From the NCBI RefSeq assembly GCF_900109355.1, contig NZ_FOBF01000001.1, positions 609,643-673,642 of the forward strand: a stretch of DNA of 64,000 bases, in the 5' to 3' direction. The notes under the pieces were generated by a model. It did not search any database. It was not told the origin of the DNA and saw only the letters and a program-made list of their open reading frames with translations. Within the stretch, counting starts at the first letter, position 1; each line of letters starts with the position of its first letter. Origin of the DNA: Nonomuraea pusilla (GTDB lineage Bacteria > Actinomycetota > Actinomycetes > Streptosporangiales > Streptosporangiaceae). Made by a program: the position numbers and the translations under genes. Of this stretch, positions 16,897 to 25,050 are shown piece after piece.

Positions 16897-17850
16897 ATGA
16901 GGTACGCGGGCTTGGCCCTCGCTTTCGTCTCCTCGTGGTGTTTCGCGTTCTCCGGCCCCATGGCCAAGTACCTCATCGCCGCCGGGCTCGCGCCCATCGA
17001 GGCGGTGTGGACCCGCATGGCCGGCGCCGGGCTGCTCCTCCTCGCCGTGCTGGCCCTCGTGCGGCCACGGGCACTGCGCGTCCCGAGGTCCAGGCTGCCG
17101 TTCTTCGCCCTGTACGCCGTGGTCGCCGTCGCCGGGGTGCAGTCGCTCTACTTCGTCGCGATCACCAGGCTGCCCGTGGGCATCGCGCTGCTGCTGGAGT
17201 TCATGGCGCCCGTCATGGTGGTGGCCTGGGTGCGGCTCGTCCGCAAGATCAGGCTGGCCGCCGCCGCGTACGTGGGCGCCGTCGTCGCCGTCGCCGGGCT
17301 GGCCATCGTCGTCGAGTTCTGGCAGGGCATGCGGCTGGACGCCCTCGGCCTGCTGCTCGGCCTGCTCGCCGGCGCGTGCTGCGCCGGGTACTTCGTCATG
17401 AACGACAGCTTCGGCGACGACGTCGACCCGCTCGGCCTCATCGCCTACGGGATGGCCGGGGCGGCCGTCGTGCTCCTGCCGTTCTCGCGCCCGTGGAACA
17501 TCCCGTGGGACGCCTTCACCGTCGCCGTCACCCCGTCGGACGGCGCCGCGACCCTGCCCGTCGCCGCGGCGTACCTGTGGATGGTGGTCGTGGCCACCGT
17601 GGTCGCGTACATCCTGGGCGTCAACGCGGTGCGGCGGCTGTCGGCGGCCGTCGGCGCCACCGTCGCCTCGCTGGAGGTCATCGGCGGCGCCGTGGTGGCC
17701 TGGGGGCTGGTCGGCGAGACGCTGGGCGTGTTCCAGATCGTCGGCGGGCTGCTCGTGCTCGCCGGCGCGCTGCTCGCCCAGACCGCGACCGCCTCCGCCG
17801 CGCCCGTGCCCGCCGCCGCCGACTTGGAGGAGGCGGTCGCCCGGCCCTGA
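16897..17850 (+). CDS. EamA/RhtA-type DMT superfamily transporter
   Basis: 317 residues from the ATG at 16897. About ten membrane helices form two EamA repeats: the first opens with LALAFVSSWCFAFSGPMAKY, the second with LGLLLGLLAGACCAGYFVMN. LEVIGGAVVAWGLVGETLG is the usual EamA motif near the end. Such permeases export amino acids or related metabolites; the substrate is unknown. In-frame upstream starts from 16837 are less likely because they would add polar residues before the first helix. It converges on the next gene with seven bases between stops. Confidence 0.87.
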   Translation: MRYAGLALAFVSSWCFAFSGPMAKYLIAAGLAPIEAVWTRMAGAGLLLLAVLALVRPRALRVPRSRLPFFALYAVVAVAGVQSLYFVAITRLPVGIALLLEFMAPVMVVAWVRLVRKIRLAAAAYVGAVVAVAGLAIVVEFWQGMRLDALGLLLGLLAGACCAGYFVMNDSFGDDVDPLGLIAYGMAGAAVVLLPFSRPWNIPWDAFTVAVTPSDGAATLPVAAAYLWMVVVATVVAYILGVNAVRRLSAAVGATVASLEVIGGAVVAWGLVGETLGVFQIVGGLLVLAGALLAQTATASAAPVPAAADLEEAVARP

Positions 17851-17857
17851 CCAGCCC

Positions 17858-18226
17858 CTACGGGAGCGGGTCGAGCCTGACGACCAGGCTGTCGCGGGCC
17901 CAGCGTTCGGTGAGGTGCTCGCTGTCGGCCGCGTTCAGCCGTTCCTTGGCCAGCGCCGCCACCGCGCCCGGCTCCGCCGCCTGGTCGACGCGCGACACCG
18001 CCGCGTCGAACTCCACCAGCCTGGCGCCGTTGTCCTTGCTCCGCAGGGTCACCCGCACCCGGTCGAGCGCGTCCAGGCCGGGCAGCTCCTGCTCGCCGCC
18101 GCCCGCCACCAGGTAGATCGCGCCGTCGTGCCAGACGTGCCAGGCGAGCCGGGGCCGGTCGAGAGTCAGCCACAGGACGCCCGACTTCCTGGCGCCCTCC
18201 TCCACCACCGCGCTGTCGTCACCCAC
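17858..18226 (-). CDS. Conserved actinobacterial hypothetical protein
   Basis: 122 residues from a GTG preceded by TAGATT with a 7-base gap. I do not recognise a named family. The sequence suggests a small mixed alpha/beta or split-barrel protein: WLTLDRPRLAWHVWHDGAIY, a glycine-rich LVAGGGEQELPGL turn, VRVTLRSKDNGARLVEFDA and a final helix-strand with RLNAADSEHLTERWARD. There is no signal peptide or membrane helix. It shares a 44-base intergenic region with the divergent CoA-ester lyase gene. Confidence 0.7.
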   Translation of the reverse strand: MGDDSAVVEEGARKSGVLWLTLDRPRLAWHVWHDGAIYLVAGGGEQELPGLDALDRVRVTLRSKDNGARLVEFDAAVSRVDQAAEPGAVAALAKERLNAADSEHLTERWARDSLVVRLDPLP

Positions 18227-18233
18227 GGCTCAG

Positions 18234-18264
18234 AATCTAGCCCAGGAAGGCCGGGCAGTACCGT
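18234..18264. promoter_or_regulatory. Overlapping divergent leaderless promoters
   Basis: TAGATT (minus strand, 18234-18239) lies 7 nt before the GTG at 18226, and TACCGT (plus strand, 18259-18264) lies 6 nt before the ATG at 18271. Each -10 box falls where the -35 region of the other promoter should be. Confidence 0.5.
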
Positions 18265-18270
18265 GTGCGC

Positions 18271-19203
18271 ATGCGCTCACGACGTTCCATCCTCGCCGTC
18301 CCGGCCAGCAACCCGCGCTTCCTCGAGAAGGCGCAGACCCTGCCCGCCGACGAGGTGTTCCTCGACCTGGAGGACTCCGTCGCGCCGCTGGCCAAGGAGG
18401 AGGCGCGCGGCAACGCGGTGACCGCGCTGCGCGAGGGCGACTGGTCGGGGAAGACCGTCGCCGTCCGCGTCAACGACCTCACCACCCAGTGGACGTACCG
18501 CGACGTCATCGAGGTCGTCGAGGGCGCGGGCGACAGGCTCGACTGCCTGATCATGCCCAAGGTCCAGGACCCCACCGAGGTCGTCTGGCTCGACACCCTC
18601 CTCACCCAGATCGAGAAGACCATGGGGTACGAGGTGGGCCGCATCGGCATCGAGGCGCAGATCGAGAACGCGCGCGGGCTGGTCAACGTCGACGCCATCG
18701 CCGGGTCGTCCCCGAGGCTGGAGGCGCTGGTGTTCGGCCCGGCCGACTTCATGGCGTCGATCAACATGCGCACGCTCGTGGTGGGGGAGCAACCGCCCGG
18801 CTACACCGAGGGCGACGCCTACCACTACATCCTCATGCGGCTGCTCATGGCCGCCCGCTCGCACGACCTGCAGGTGATCGACGGGCCGTACCTGCAGATC
18901 AAGGACGTCGAGGGGTACCGGCGGGTGGCCGCGCGGGCCGCCGCGCTCGGCTTCGACGGCAAGTGGGTGCTGCACCCGCTCCAGGTGGACGCGGCCAACG
19001 AGGTGTTCTCACCCTCCCAGGAGGATTACGACCACGCCGAGCTCATCCTGGAGGCGTACGAGCACTACACGACCGTCGAGCGGCGCGGCGCGGTCATGCT
19101 GGGCGACGAGATGATCGACGAGGCGTCCCGCAAGATGGCCCTCGTCGTGGCCGCCAAGGGGCGCGCCGCCGGGCTCGGCCGGACGAAGACCTTCACCCCC
19201 TGA
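18271..19203 (+). CDS. CoA-ester lyase (HpcH/HpaI family)
   Basis: 310 residues from the ATG at 18271; a GTG at 18265 would add two. The fold is the citrate lyase beta-subunit-like TIM barrel: RRSILAVPASNPRFLEKA, the acidic LDLEDSVAPLAKEEAR loop, Glu in GIEAQIENARGLVN and Asp in EALVFGPADFMAS bind the metal. The WVLHPLQVDAANEVFSPSQE segment is typical of actinobacterial CoA-ester lyases. Substrates could be malyl-CoA, beta-methylmalyl-CoA or citramalyl-CoA; the sequence alone does not decide. A GC-rich hairpin follows the stop. Confidence 0.87.
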   Translation: MRSRRSILAVPASNPRFLEKAQTLPADEVFLDLEDSVAPLAKEEARGNAVTALREGDWSGKTVAVRVNDLTTQWTYRDVIEVVEGAGDRLDCLIMPKVQDPTEVVWLDTLLTQIEKTMGYEVGRIGIEAQIENARGLVNVDAIAGSSPRLEALVFGPADFMASINMRTLVVGEQPPGYTEGDAYHYILMRLLMAARSHDLQVIDGPYLQIKDVEGYRRVAARAAALGFDGKWVLHPLQVDAANEVFSPSQEDYDHAELILEAYEHYTTVERRGAVMLGDEMIDEASRKMALVVAAKGRAAGLGRTKTFTP

Positions 19204-19211
19204 CCGTCCCG

Positions 19212-19233
19212 CCCCGGGGCCCCGGCCCCGGGG
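19212..19233 (+). terminator. GC-only terminator hairpin
   Basis: CCCCGGGGCC at 19212-19221 pairs perfectly with 19224-19233 across two bases, starting nine bases after the CoA-ester lyase stop. An alternative longer fold uses flanking CCCGCCCC and GGGGCGGG. Confidence 0.65.
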
Positions 19234-19287
19234 CCAAGGGGCGGGCCGTTCGCGAACGCATGCGCGCGGGGCGGACAGAATGGGGAG

Positions 19288-20436
19288 ATGCAGGAGAACC
19301 CCGGAGCGCAGGGCCCGTACGGCGATCGGCCGGACCAGCCACGGCCCCCGTACGGCGATCGGCCGGACCAGCCACGGCCGCCTCATGGCGATCGGCCCGA
19401 GCACCCGCAGGGAGGCCCGCAGCAGCCTCACGGCGATCAACCGGCGTACCCTCCGGCCGGGCCGCAGTACCCCTACGGGGGGCCCGCGCCGTGGCCGCAC
19501 GGGCCCTACGCGCCGCCGCCCGCCCGGCCCTCCTGGTACCTGCCCACGCCCGGCGGCGCCCGGTACGACCACCTGGCCAGGACCACGGCCTCCCAGCCGT
19601 GGCGGGCGATCGCCGGCACGGCGCTGGTCGGCGCCGCGTTCTTCGTCGTGTCGTTCGTCGTCCTCACGGTGGGCGTGGTGGTGGCGGCGATCCTCGGCAT
19701 CCCGGCCCCGCTGGAGGCGGACCGGCTCTTCGGCGACCCGGTGTTCGGGCTGGTCGTGCTGCTGCTGTCGATCGCGGCGGTGCTGCCGATCGTGTTCGGC
19801 ACGGCGGCGCTCGTCCAGCGCAGGCGGCCGGGCACGCTCTCGTCGGTCGAGGGCCGGCTGCGCTGGGGGTGGCTGGCGTGCTGCCTGGGGGTGGCCGTCG
19901 TGGCGCTGGTGCTGGGCCAGGCCGCCCAGGTCCTCACGTTCATGGCGACCGGCGGGGAGTACGGCGACGTCTTCGGCTGGGCCGGGTGGCAGGCGTTCCT
20001 GCCCGCCCTGGTCGTGATCGTGCTGCTCGTGCCGTTCCAGGCCGCCACGGAGGAGTACCTCTTCCGCGGCTGGCTCATCCAGGCGGCCGGCGTGCACCTG
20101 CGCGACCCGGTCTGGGCCGTGGTCGGCGGCGCCGTGCTGTTCACCCTGCTGCACGGCTACACCGGGGCCGGCTCGGTGGACGTGTTCGTGTTCGGCGTCG
20201 TGGTGGGGTGGCTGACCGTCCGCACCGGGGGGCTGGAGGCGGCCATCGGGCTGCACGTCGTCAACAACGTCGTGGCGTTCGGGCTGAGCGCCGCCGCGGG
20301 GCAGCTGGAGAAGTCGCTGCAACAGGGGGCGGTTCCCTGGCAGGCGCTGGCGGGGACGGTGGTGCAGCTCGGGGTGTACACCTTCGGTGTGCTTTATCTA
20401 GCGAAAAAAAGGTCAATTCGCACTGTTTCTCAATAA
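19288..20436 (+). CDS. CPBP family intramembrane metalloprotease
   Basis: 382 residues. The first 85 are a cytoplasmic Pro/Gly/Gln-rich arm with two 33-bp repeats (YGDRPDQPRPP at 19318 and 19351) and a decayed third. At least six membrane helices follow. The CPBP/Abi motifs are complete: EEYLFRGWLIQ (Glu-Glu-x3-Arg), FTLLHGY (His) and HVVNN (His and Asn). Relatives cleave prenylated or signal-type membrane substrates or process bacteriocins; the substrate here is unknown. The Pro-rich arm is a common actinobacterial addition. GGGGAG lies directly before the ATG. Confidence 0.85.
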   Translation: MQENPGAQGPYGDRPDQPRPPYGDRPDQPRPPHGDRPEHPQGGPQQPHGDQPAYPPAGPQYPYGGPAPWPHGPYAPPPARPSWYLPTPGGARYDHLARTTASQPWRAIAGTALVGAAFFVVSFVVLTVGVVVAAILGIPAPLEADRLFGDPVFGLVVLLLSIAAVLPIVFGTAALVQRRRPGTLSSVEGRLRWGWLACCLGVAVVALVLGQAAQVLTFMATGGEYGDVFGWAGWQAFLPALVVIVLLVPFQAATEEYLFRGWLIQAAGVHLRDPVWAVVGGAVLFTLLHGYTGAGSVDVFVFGVVVGWLTVRTGGLEAAIGLHVVNNVVAFGLSAAAGQLEKSLQQGAVPWQALAGTVVQLGVYTFGVLYLAKKRSIRTVSQ

Positions 20437-20762
20437 ATCGGGCGGATGGTGTCAGGAATCTCGCTAGAGAGGTCTCGCCAATCCGGCTCGGGCATGCTGG
20501 TCTGGACTCTGTGGAACGGCGAGGGTGCTGCGGAGGTGATCACTCCTGCGTGACGGGGTACGAGTAGGCCAATGTGACACGCCCTGATTTAGTCGCATGG
20601 AGGCCGAAATAAGCGCATAAGGGTGGGTGGGGTCCGTGGAACGGTCCGCGCGGCCGTGCTCCCATGCCCCCGACGGGGAAGCGGCCCGCCCGCCGGTGCA
20701 CGAGTGCACCCATTCCCGCAAGCGACGTCCAGTTCGACCAGTTCGACGAGGAGGTACGGCGC
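20437..20762 (+). other. Intergenic leader of the Asp-box protein gene
   Basis: This stretch begins with a run of A bases inside the end of the upstream gene and is less GC-rich than its surroundings until about 20620. It includes a 35-codon open frame (20446-20553) that I cannot support, and GAGGAGG at about 20748, which serves the GTG at 20763. No convincing promoter or hairpin was identified. Confidence 0.4.
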
Positions 20763-23700
20763 GTGGCCTCCGGCCCCAGCGAACCGCCACGGCGACCGCC
20801 GGGTGACGACGAGCCGCGTCCCGAGGGCGCGTCAGAACCCCACCATGAGACCCGCCACGAGGACACGGCCGACCCGCGGATCCCGCACGAGCCCAGGATC
20901 CGCCACCGCCCGCCCGGCCCCACCGACGACCGGGCGCGCGGCTTACCCGTGACCTCCCCCTGGGGGATGCCGCCCTTCACCGCGCCGATCCCCGAGGAGG
21001 AGCAGCCCGAAGCGCCCAAGGGGCGCAGACCGTACAGCTCGCCGACGGCGGAACCCGAGACGAAGCCCAAGCCGAACCCCGAGGCAGGGCCCGACGCAGG
21101 GCCTGGGACGCGGCCCGAGACAGCGTCTGAGGCGGGGCATGAGGCGGGATCTGAGATGGGGCATGAGGCGGGGCCTGAGGCGGGGACGCTCCGCCGCCCC
21201 CGCCGGATCGTCAACCGGCCCGACAAGCTCGTCGCGAGCGGCCCTCCCCGCCCCCACCCCACCCCCGAGCGCTCCGCCACCCCGCCCGAGCCGGAACCGC
21301 ACACCACCGACCGGCCGGCGCCGAACCCCGGTGCTCCTGGCTCCGCCTCCGACGAGCCCGGCGCCACCCCCTGGAGGCTTTCCGGCGAGGACGTCCAGTC
21401 TCCCCGAGAGGCCGTGTCCGCCGAGGAAGAGTCCGCCGAGGAAGAGTCCGCCGAGGAGGCGGGCGGCGGGGAGGACGAGCCCGTACGCCGGGTCGGCAGG
21501 CCCCCCGGAGGGCGGCCGACGCGTCCCGACCTCCTCGTCGCCTCCGGGCCGGCCAGGCCGACGGGCGCACTGGGCAGGCACCACCGCGGCCCCGCGCCCG
21601 CCGCCCTGCGCAGGTCCAGCCCCATGCGCAGGGGCAGCAGGGCCGTACCCGTCACCCTCAGCGTCGTCCTGGCCCTGCTTCTCGTGGCCGGCGTGCTGGC
21701 GTGGCGGTGGACCGCCTCCGACGGCCCCGGCCTGCGCCTGGCCGCCGGCACCGGACGGTCGGGCGACGAGCTGTTCACCGTCCCCGCCTCCGGCGACGGC
21801 ACCGAGCAGAAGCTCAACGACATGGCCTCGGCGGGCCGAGCCGTCGTGGCCGTGGGCAGCGACACGACCAGCCCGACGCCGCGCCCGCTCTTCCTGTTCT
21901 CCCCCGACGGCGGCAGGACGTGGCAGCTCGGCCAGGTGACCGGCACGACCACGCCCACCGTGCAGCGGGTCGTGGGCGGCGGCGGCCGGTGGCTGGCGAG
22001 CGGCGGCGACGCCATGGGCGTCGAGCACGGCCTGTGGACCAGCGCCGACGGCTTCAGCTGGGCCGCCGTCGACCAGGCGGGCCTGGCGGCGTTCAGGACG
22101 GGCGACGTGGTGGCCGACATCGCGCGGACGGCCTCCGGCTTCGTCGCGGTCGGCAGGTCGGCGGGTGAGGACGGCCGGGCCGTCCCGGCCGCCTGGCGCT
22201 CGTCCGACGGGCGCTCCTGGGAGCGGGTCGAGACCAGGGACCTCGGCGTGGGAGAGATCTCCGCCGTGGTCGCGAAGGGCGACACGGTGGTGGCCGTGGG
22301 CCGGCCCGTCCAGGGCGACGGGGCGCGCGTGCTGCGCTCGTCCGACGGCGGCGGGCACTGGCAGGCCACGGACTTCCGGCTCCCCGGGGCGATCCCGCGG
22401 CCGGGGACGCTGGCGGTGCTGCCCAAGCGGTTCGTGCTCGTGCCGGCCAGGCAGCGCACGATCTCAGGGGACGTACCTGTGTACTGCTCGCCCACGGGCG
22501 CGCAGTGGTCGGCGTGCGGGTCGATCGGCGGGCTGGGGGCGGAGAGCCCCGGCGTGGAGACGCTGGTGTCGTACCCGTCCGGCGTGGCGGCGGTCAGCCA
22601 GGCGGGGCTGGGGACGTACACGGTGCTGGCCAGCTCCGACGGGCGGTCGTGGAGCAGGCGCGCCGACCTCGGCGGGCTGACGGGGGCGACGCTGCGCGGG
22701 TTCACGGTCTCCGAGTCCGGCACGCTGTTCGCGGCGGGCGACCAGGCCGCCTCGGACGTGGACAACCAGGCGGTGCTGCTGTCGGCGCCTCCGCGCGGGG
22801 CGGCGGCGCGCGTCCCGCTGGACAAGGTCGAGGGGCTGACCAGGATCGCCCGCGAGACCACCCGCCTGGTCGCCTTCGACAGCAGGTACGTGGCGGTCGG
22901 CTCGGCCTCGGGCGACGCCGGGCTGTGGACCGTCGAGGACTGGCGGAGCTGGAAGGCGATGAGCCTGGGCGGCGCGGGCCGTCAGACCCTGGAGGACGTC
23001 ACGCACGGCGGCCGGGGCTGGCTCGCGGTCGGCGGCACCGAGTCGGGCACGGCGGTCACCGACCCGCTGCTCGTCTCGTCGGCGGACGGGGAGAACTGGA
23101 GGCGGGTCGCGGCCACCGGCGACCTGGCGCGCGAGCGCGACCACCCGTACCTGGACGTCCGCGTGGCGGTGGCGGGCAAGGCGGGGGGCAAGGAGGGCTA
23201 CGTGCTGGCCGGGGAGGACAGGGACCGTTCCGGCGCGGCGCGCGCGGCCGTGTGGTTCACCCCTGACCTGCGCGAGTTCACCAGGTCGAAGAAGCTGCCG
23301 CAGGGCGGCTCCGGGGTGCGCGTCCACGACGCGATCGCGTTCGGCGACGGCTACCTGGCCGTGGGCGGCGCGGGCACGGGCGACCGGGAGAGCACGGTCG
23401 TGTGGTTCTCGGAGGACGGCGTGAACTGGGCGGCCCGCCCGCGCCTGGCCCCCGAGGACGCGACGTCGGCAGGGCTCCGCAGGATCGTGTCCTACCAGGG
23501 CAAGCTGGTGGCGATCGGCACGGCGGTGGCCGGCGGCGCGCGCCGTCCGTTCGCCGCGGTCTCCGACGACGGCGCTCGTACCTGGCGCACGGCCTGGCTG
23601 CCCGCCGACCGCGCCGCGGCCGTGTACGACCTGGCGGCGGCCGGGCAGGGCCTGGTGGCGGTCGGCTGGCACGGCGAGCAGGGCGACGGCGACAGCGCCG

Positions 23701-23891
23701 CCTGGACGTCGCAGGACGGCCTGTCGTGGAGCCGCATGGCGCTGACCGGCGACCGCCTGGCGGGGCCCGGCATGCAGTGGCTGAGCGCGGTGGCGGTGTC
23801 GGGCAGCGAGGTGGTGGCGCTCGGCAGGTCCACGACGTACGACAGCGACCACATGATCCTGTGGACGTCGAGCCTGTCCGCCGGCAGGTGA
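20763..23891 (+). CDS. Membrane-anchored Asp-box (BNR) beta-propeller protein
   Basis: 1042 residues from a GTG with GAGGAGG eight bases upstream; ATG 20664 would add 33 residues. About 290 disordered residues (Pro/Glu-rich, with an AEEESAEEESAEEA repeat) precede one membrane helix (VTLSVVLALLLVAGVLAW). The outer 720 residues contain at least nine Asp-box repeats, such as SPDGGRTW, SADGFSW, SSDGRSW, SSDGGGHW, SADGENW, SEDGVNW and SQDGLSW, typical of two stacked propellers of the sialidase type. No sialidase catalytic Arg/FRIP motif is seen, so a binding or scaffolding role outside the membrane is more likely than hydrolysis. Confidence 0.75.
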   Translation: MASGPSEPPRRPPGDDEPRPEGASEPHHETRHEDTADPRIPHEPRIRHRPPGPTDDRARGLPVTSPWGMPPFTAPIPEEEQPEAPKGRRPYSSPTAEPETKPKPNPEAGPDAGPGTRPETASEAGHEAGSEMGHEAGPEAGTLRRPRRIVNRPDKLVASGPPRPHPTPERSATPPEPEPHTTDRPAPNPGAPGSASDEPGATPWRLSGEDVQSPREAVSAEEESAEEESAEEAGGGEDEPVRRVGRPPGGRPTRPDLLVASGPARPTGALGRHHRGPAPAALRRSSPMRRGSRAVPVTLSVVLALLLVAGVLAWRWTASDGPGLRLAAGTGRSGDELFTVPASGDGTEQKLNDMASAGRAVVAVGSDTTSPTPRPLFLFSPDGGRTWQLGQVTGTTTPTVQRVVGGGGRWLASGGDAMGVEHGLWTSADGFSWAAVDQAGLAAFRTGDVVADIARTASGFVAVGRSAGEDGRAVPAAWRSSDGRSWERVETRDLGVGEISAVVAKGDTVVAVGRPVQGDGARVLRSSDGGGHWQATDFRLPGAIPRPGTLAVLPKRFVLVPARQRTISGDVPVYCSPTGAQWSACGSIGGLGAESPGVETLVSYPSGVAAVSQAGLGTYTVLASSDGRSWSRRADLGGLTGATLRGFTVSESGTLFAAGDQAASDVDNQAVLLSAPPRGAAARVPLDKVEGLTRIARETTRLVAFDSRYVAVGSASGDAGLWTVEDWRSWKAMSLGGAGRQTLEDVTHGGRGWLAVGGTESGTAVTDPLLVSSADGENWRRVAATGDLARERDHPYLDVRVAVAGKAGGKEGYVLAGEDRDRSGAARAAVWFTPDLREFTRSKKLPQGGSGVRVHDAIAFGDGYLAVGGAGTGDRESTVVWFSEDGVNWAARPRLAPEDATSAGLRRIVSYQGKLVAIGTAVAGGARRPFAAVSDDGARTWRTAWLPADRAAAVYDLAAAGQGLVAVGWHGEQGDGDSAAWTSQDGLSWSRMALTGDRLAGPGMQWLSAVAVSGSEVVALGRSTTYDSDHMILWTSSLSAGR

Positions 23892-23906
23892 ACCCGGGGC
23901 GCCGGC

Positions 23907-24302
23907 TCAGCGGGGCAGCACACCCCAGGCGGTCAGCGCCTCGGCCAGGCCCTCGGTGAGCGGCAGCTCCGCCAGCTCGCCGGGGGCGCACCAGCGGGCC
24001 TCGGCGGCGTCGTCGGCGGCGGCCAGGGTGCCGCCGGTGACGGTGGCGAGGTAGTCGCGGATCACGTACGTCACGCCGCCCGGGCCGGGACGGTCCACGC
24101 TGCCCGCGAGGCGGCCCACCTCGACGCGCAGGCCGGTCTCCTCCAGGACCTCGCGGCGCAGGCCCTCGGCGTCGCTCTCCCCGGCCTCCAGCCGGCCGCC
24201 GGGGATCGACCACAGCCCCTCGCCGGGCGGCCGTCCGCGCCGGATCAGGAGAAGCCGGTCGAAGGCGTCGAAAATAATCGCGCCCACACAATTTACGTGC
24301 AC
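23907..24302 (-). CDS. Nudix hydrolase
   Basis: 131 residues from a GTG preceded by TAATCT with a 7-base gap (leaderless pattern). The Nudix box is complete: G-R-L-E-A-G-E at its start and LRREVLEETGL at its end, giving Gx5Ex7REUxEExGU. The N-terminal strand NCVGAIIFDAFDRLLLIRRG and the SIPGG turn are typical of MutT-like enzymes that hydrolyse nucleoside diphosphates linked to another moiety. The substrate is unknown. An in-frame start at 24401 would add 33 Arg-rich residues and is disfavoured. Confidence 0.83.
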   Translation of the reverse strand: MHVNCVGAIIFDAFDRLLLIRRGRPPGEGLWSIPGGRLEAGESDAEGLRREVLEETGLRVEVGRLAGSVDRPGPGGVTYVIRDYLATVTGGTLAAADDAAEARWCAPGELAELPLTEGLAEALTAWGVLPR

Positions 24303-24309
24303 ATGACCA

Positions 24310-24315
24310 AGATTA
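24310..24315 (-). promoter_or_regulatory. -10 box TAATCT of a leaderless Nudix gene
   Basis: On the minus strand TAATCT ends seven bases before the GTG at 24302. No Shine-Dalgarno sequence is visible. Confidence 0.5.
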
Positions 24316-24376
24316 CGACCTGATAACCGGCCGTGCCCTTGACGGGGCGCCGCCCGACGACGCACCGTGGGTAGCT

Positions 24377-25003
24377 GTGAGAGCGGCACCAACCTGTCCA
24401 CGGTGTTTTGGCCCGCTTCACGGGCCCAGCGCCTGGTCGAGCGCCTGGCGGTGCGACACGCACGGCGACGTCCTGCCGTACCAGCCCCCGCTTCCGCCCT
24501 CCGGCGCCGGCCTGGAGGCGGTGCGCAAGAACGCCGTCGTCCCCGTCTGGCTGCCGTGGCCGCTGCCGTCCGGCTGGCTCGTCACCGGCTTCGGCGAGGT
24601 GGGCGACGAGCGCACCGGCGCGCGCGCCAGCGTGGTGGCCCTGTCAGGGCCCGCGCTCGTCGACGGCCCGGCCGACATGCTCGTCATCGCCGAGGAGCCC
24701 GGCGTGGGCATCGGCGCCTCGTTCGCCGGGCTCGCCGGGCCCGACCCCGGAGACGGGTTCGACGCCGGCCCGCCCAACGCCAAGATCGAGGTGCTCGGGC
24801 ACCCGACCGCCCTGTGGGTCGTGCACGGCTCGCCCGACAGGGCCGTCTACGCGGGCGAGGCGCTCGGCAACTGGCTCTGGGTCATCGCCTGGCCCCCGGA
24901 GGCCGGCTGTCTGATCGCGCTGGCCGAGCTTTCGCTGTTCGACGCCCGTGATCAGGATCTGGATATTCCATACGGTGCCTTCTCCCCGAGGCTGGAGGGC
25001 TAG
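24377..25003 (+). CDS. Zinc-ribbon protein, probably DUF6758
   Basis: 208 residues from the GTG at 24377. The N-terminus has CPRC and then RCDTHG, a short treble-clef-like zinc ribbon. The remainder is a conserved globular domain with VWLPWPLPSGWLVTGFGEVG, a GPADMLVIAEEPGVG segment and a C-terminal GNWLWVIAWPPEAGCLIALA. I believe this is the actinobacterial family labelled DUF6758, which habitually precedes marC; the label is from memory. The function is unknown. The stop codon is the first half of a TAGGAT hexamer that may be the marC -10 box. Confidence 0.75.
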   Translation: MRAAPTCPRCFGPLHGPSAWSSAWRCDTHGDVLPYQPPLPPSGAGLEAVRKNAVVPVWLPWPLPSGWLVTGFGEVGDERTGARASVVALSGPALVDGPADMLVIAEEPGVGIGASFAGLAGPDPGDGFDAGPPNAKIEVLGHPTALWVVHGSPDRAVYAGEALGNWLWVIAWPPEAGCLIALAELSLFDARDQDLDIPYGAFSPRLEG

Positions 25004-25016
25004 GATTCTGCACTGC

Positions 25017-25042
25017 CTCCCCCAAATGGCTTCTTGGGGGAG
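25017..25042 (+). promoter_or_regulatory. Hairpin covering the marC ribosome-binding site
   Basis: CTCCCCCAA at 25017-25025 pairs perfectly with TTGGGGGAG at 25034-25042 around an 8-base loop. The right arm contains GGGGGAG, the Shine-Dalgarno sequence for the GTG at 25051. A TAGGAT -10-like box at 25001-25006 would start the transcript close to the hairpin. Confidence 0.55.
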
Positions 25043-25050
25043 TAGTGTCG

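Noticed and set aside
20446..20553. 35-codon open frame before the Asp-box protein gene
   Set aside because: Start context is weak (only GGGCGG upstream) and there is no other support; it could be a leader peptide but chance is as likely.
24303..24401. Longer N-terminus of the Nudix protein
   Set aside because: The extra 33 residues are Arg-rich and cross the TAATCT box; the family begins at the NCVGAIIF strand.
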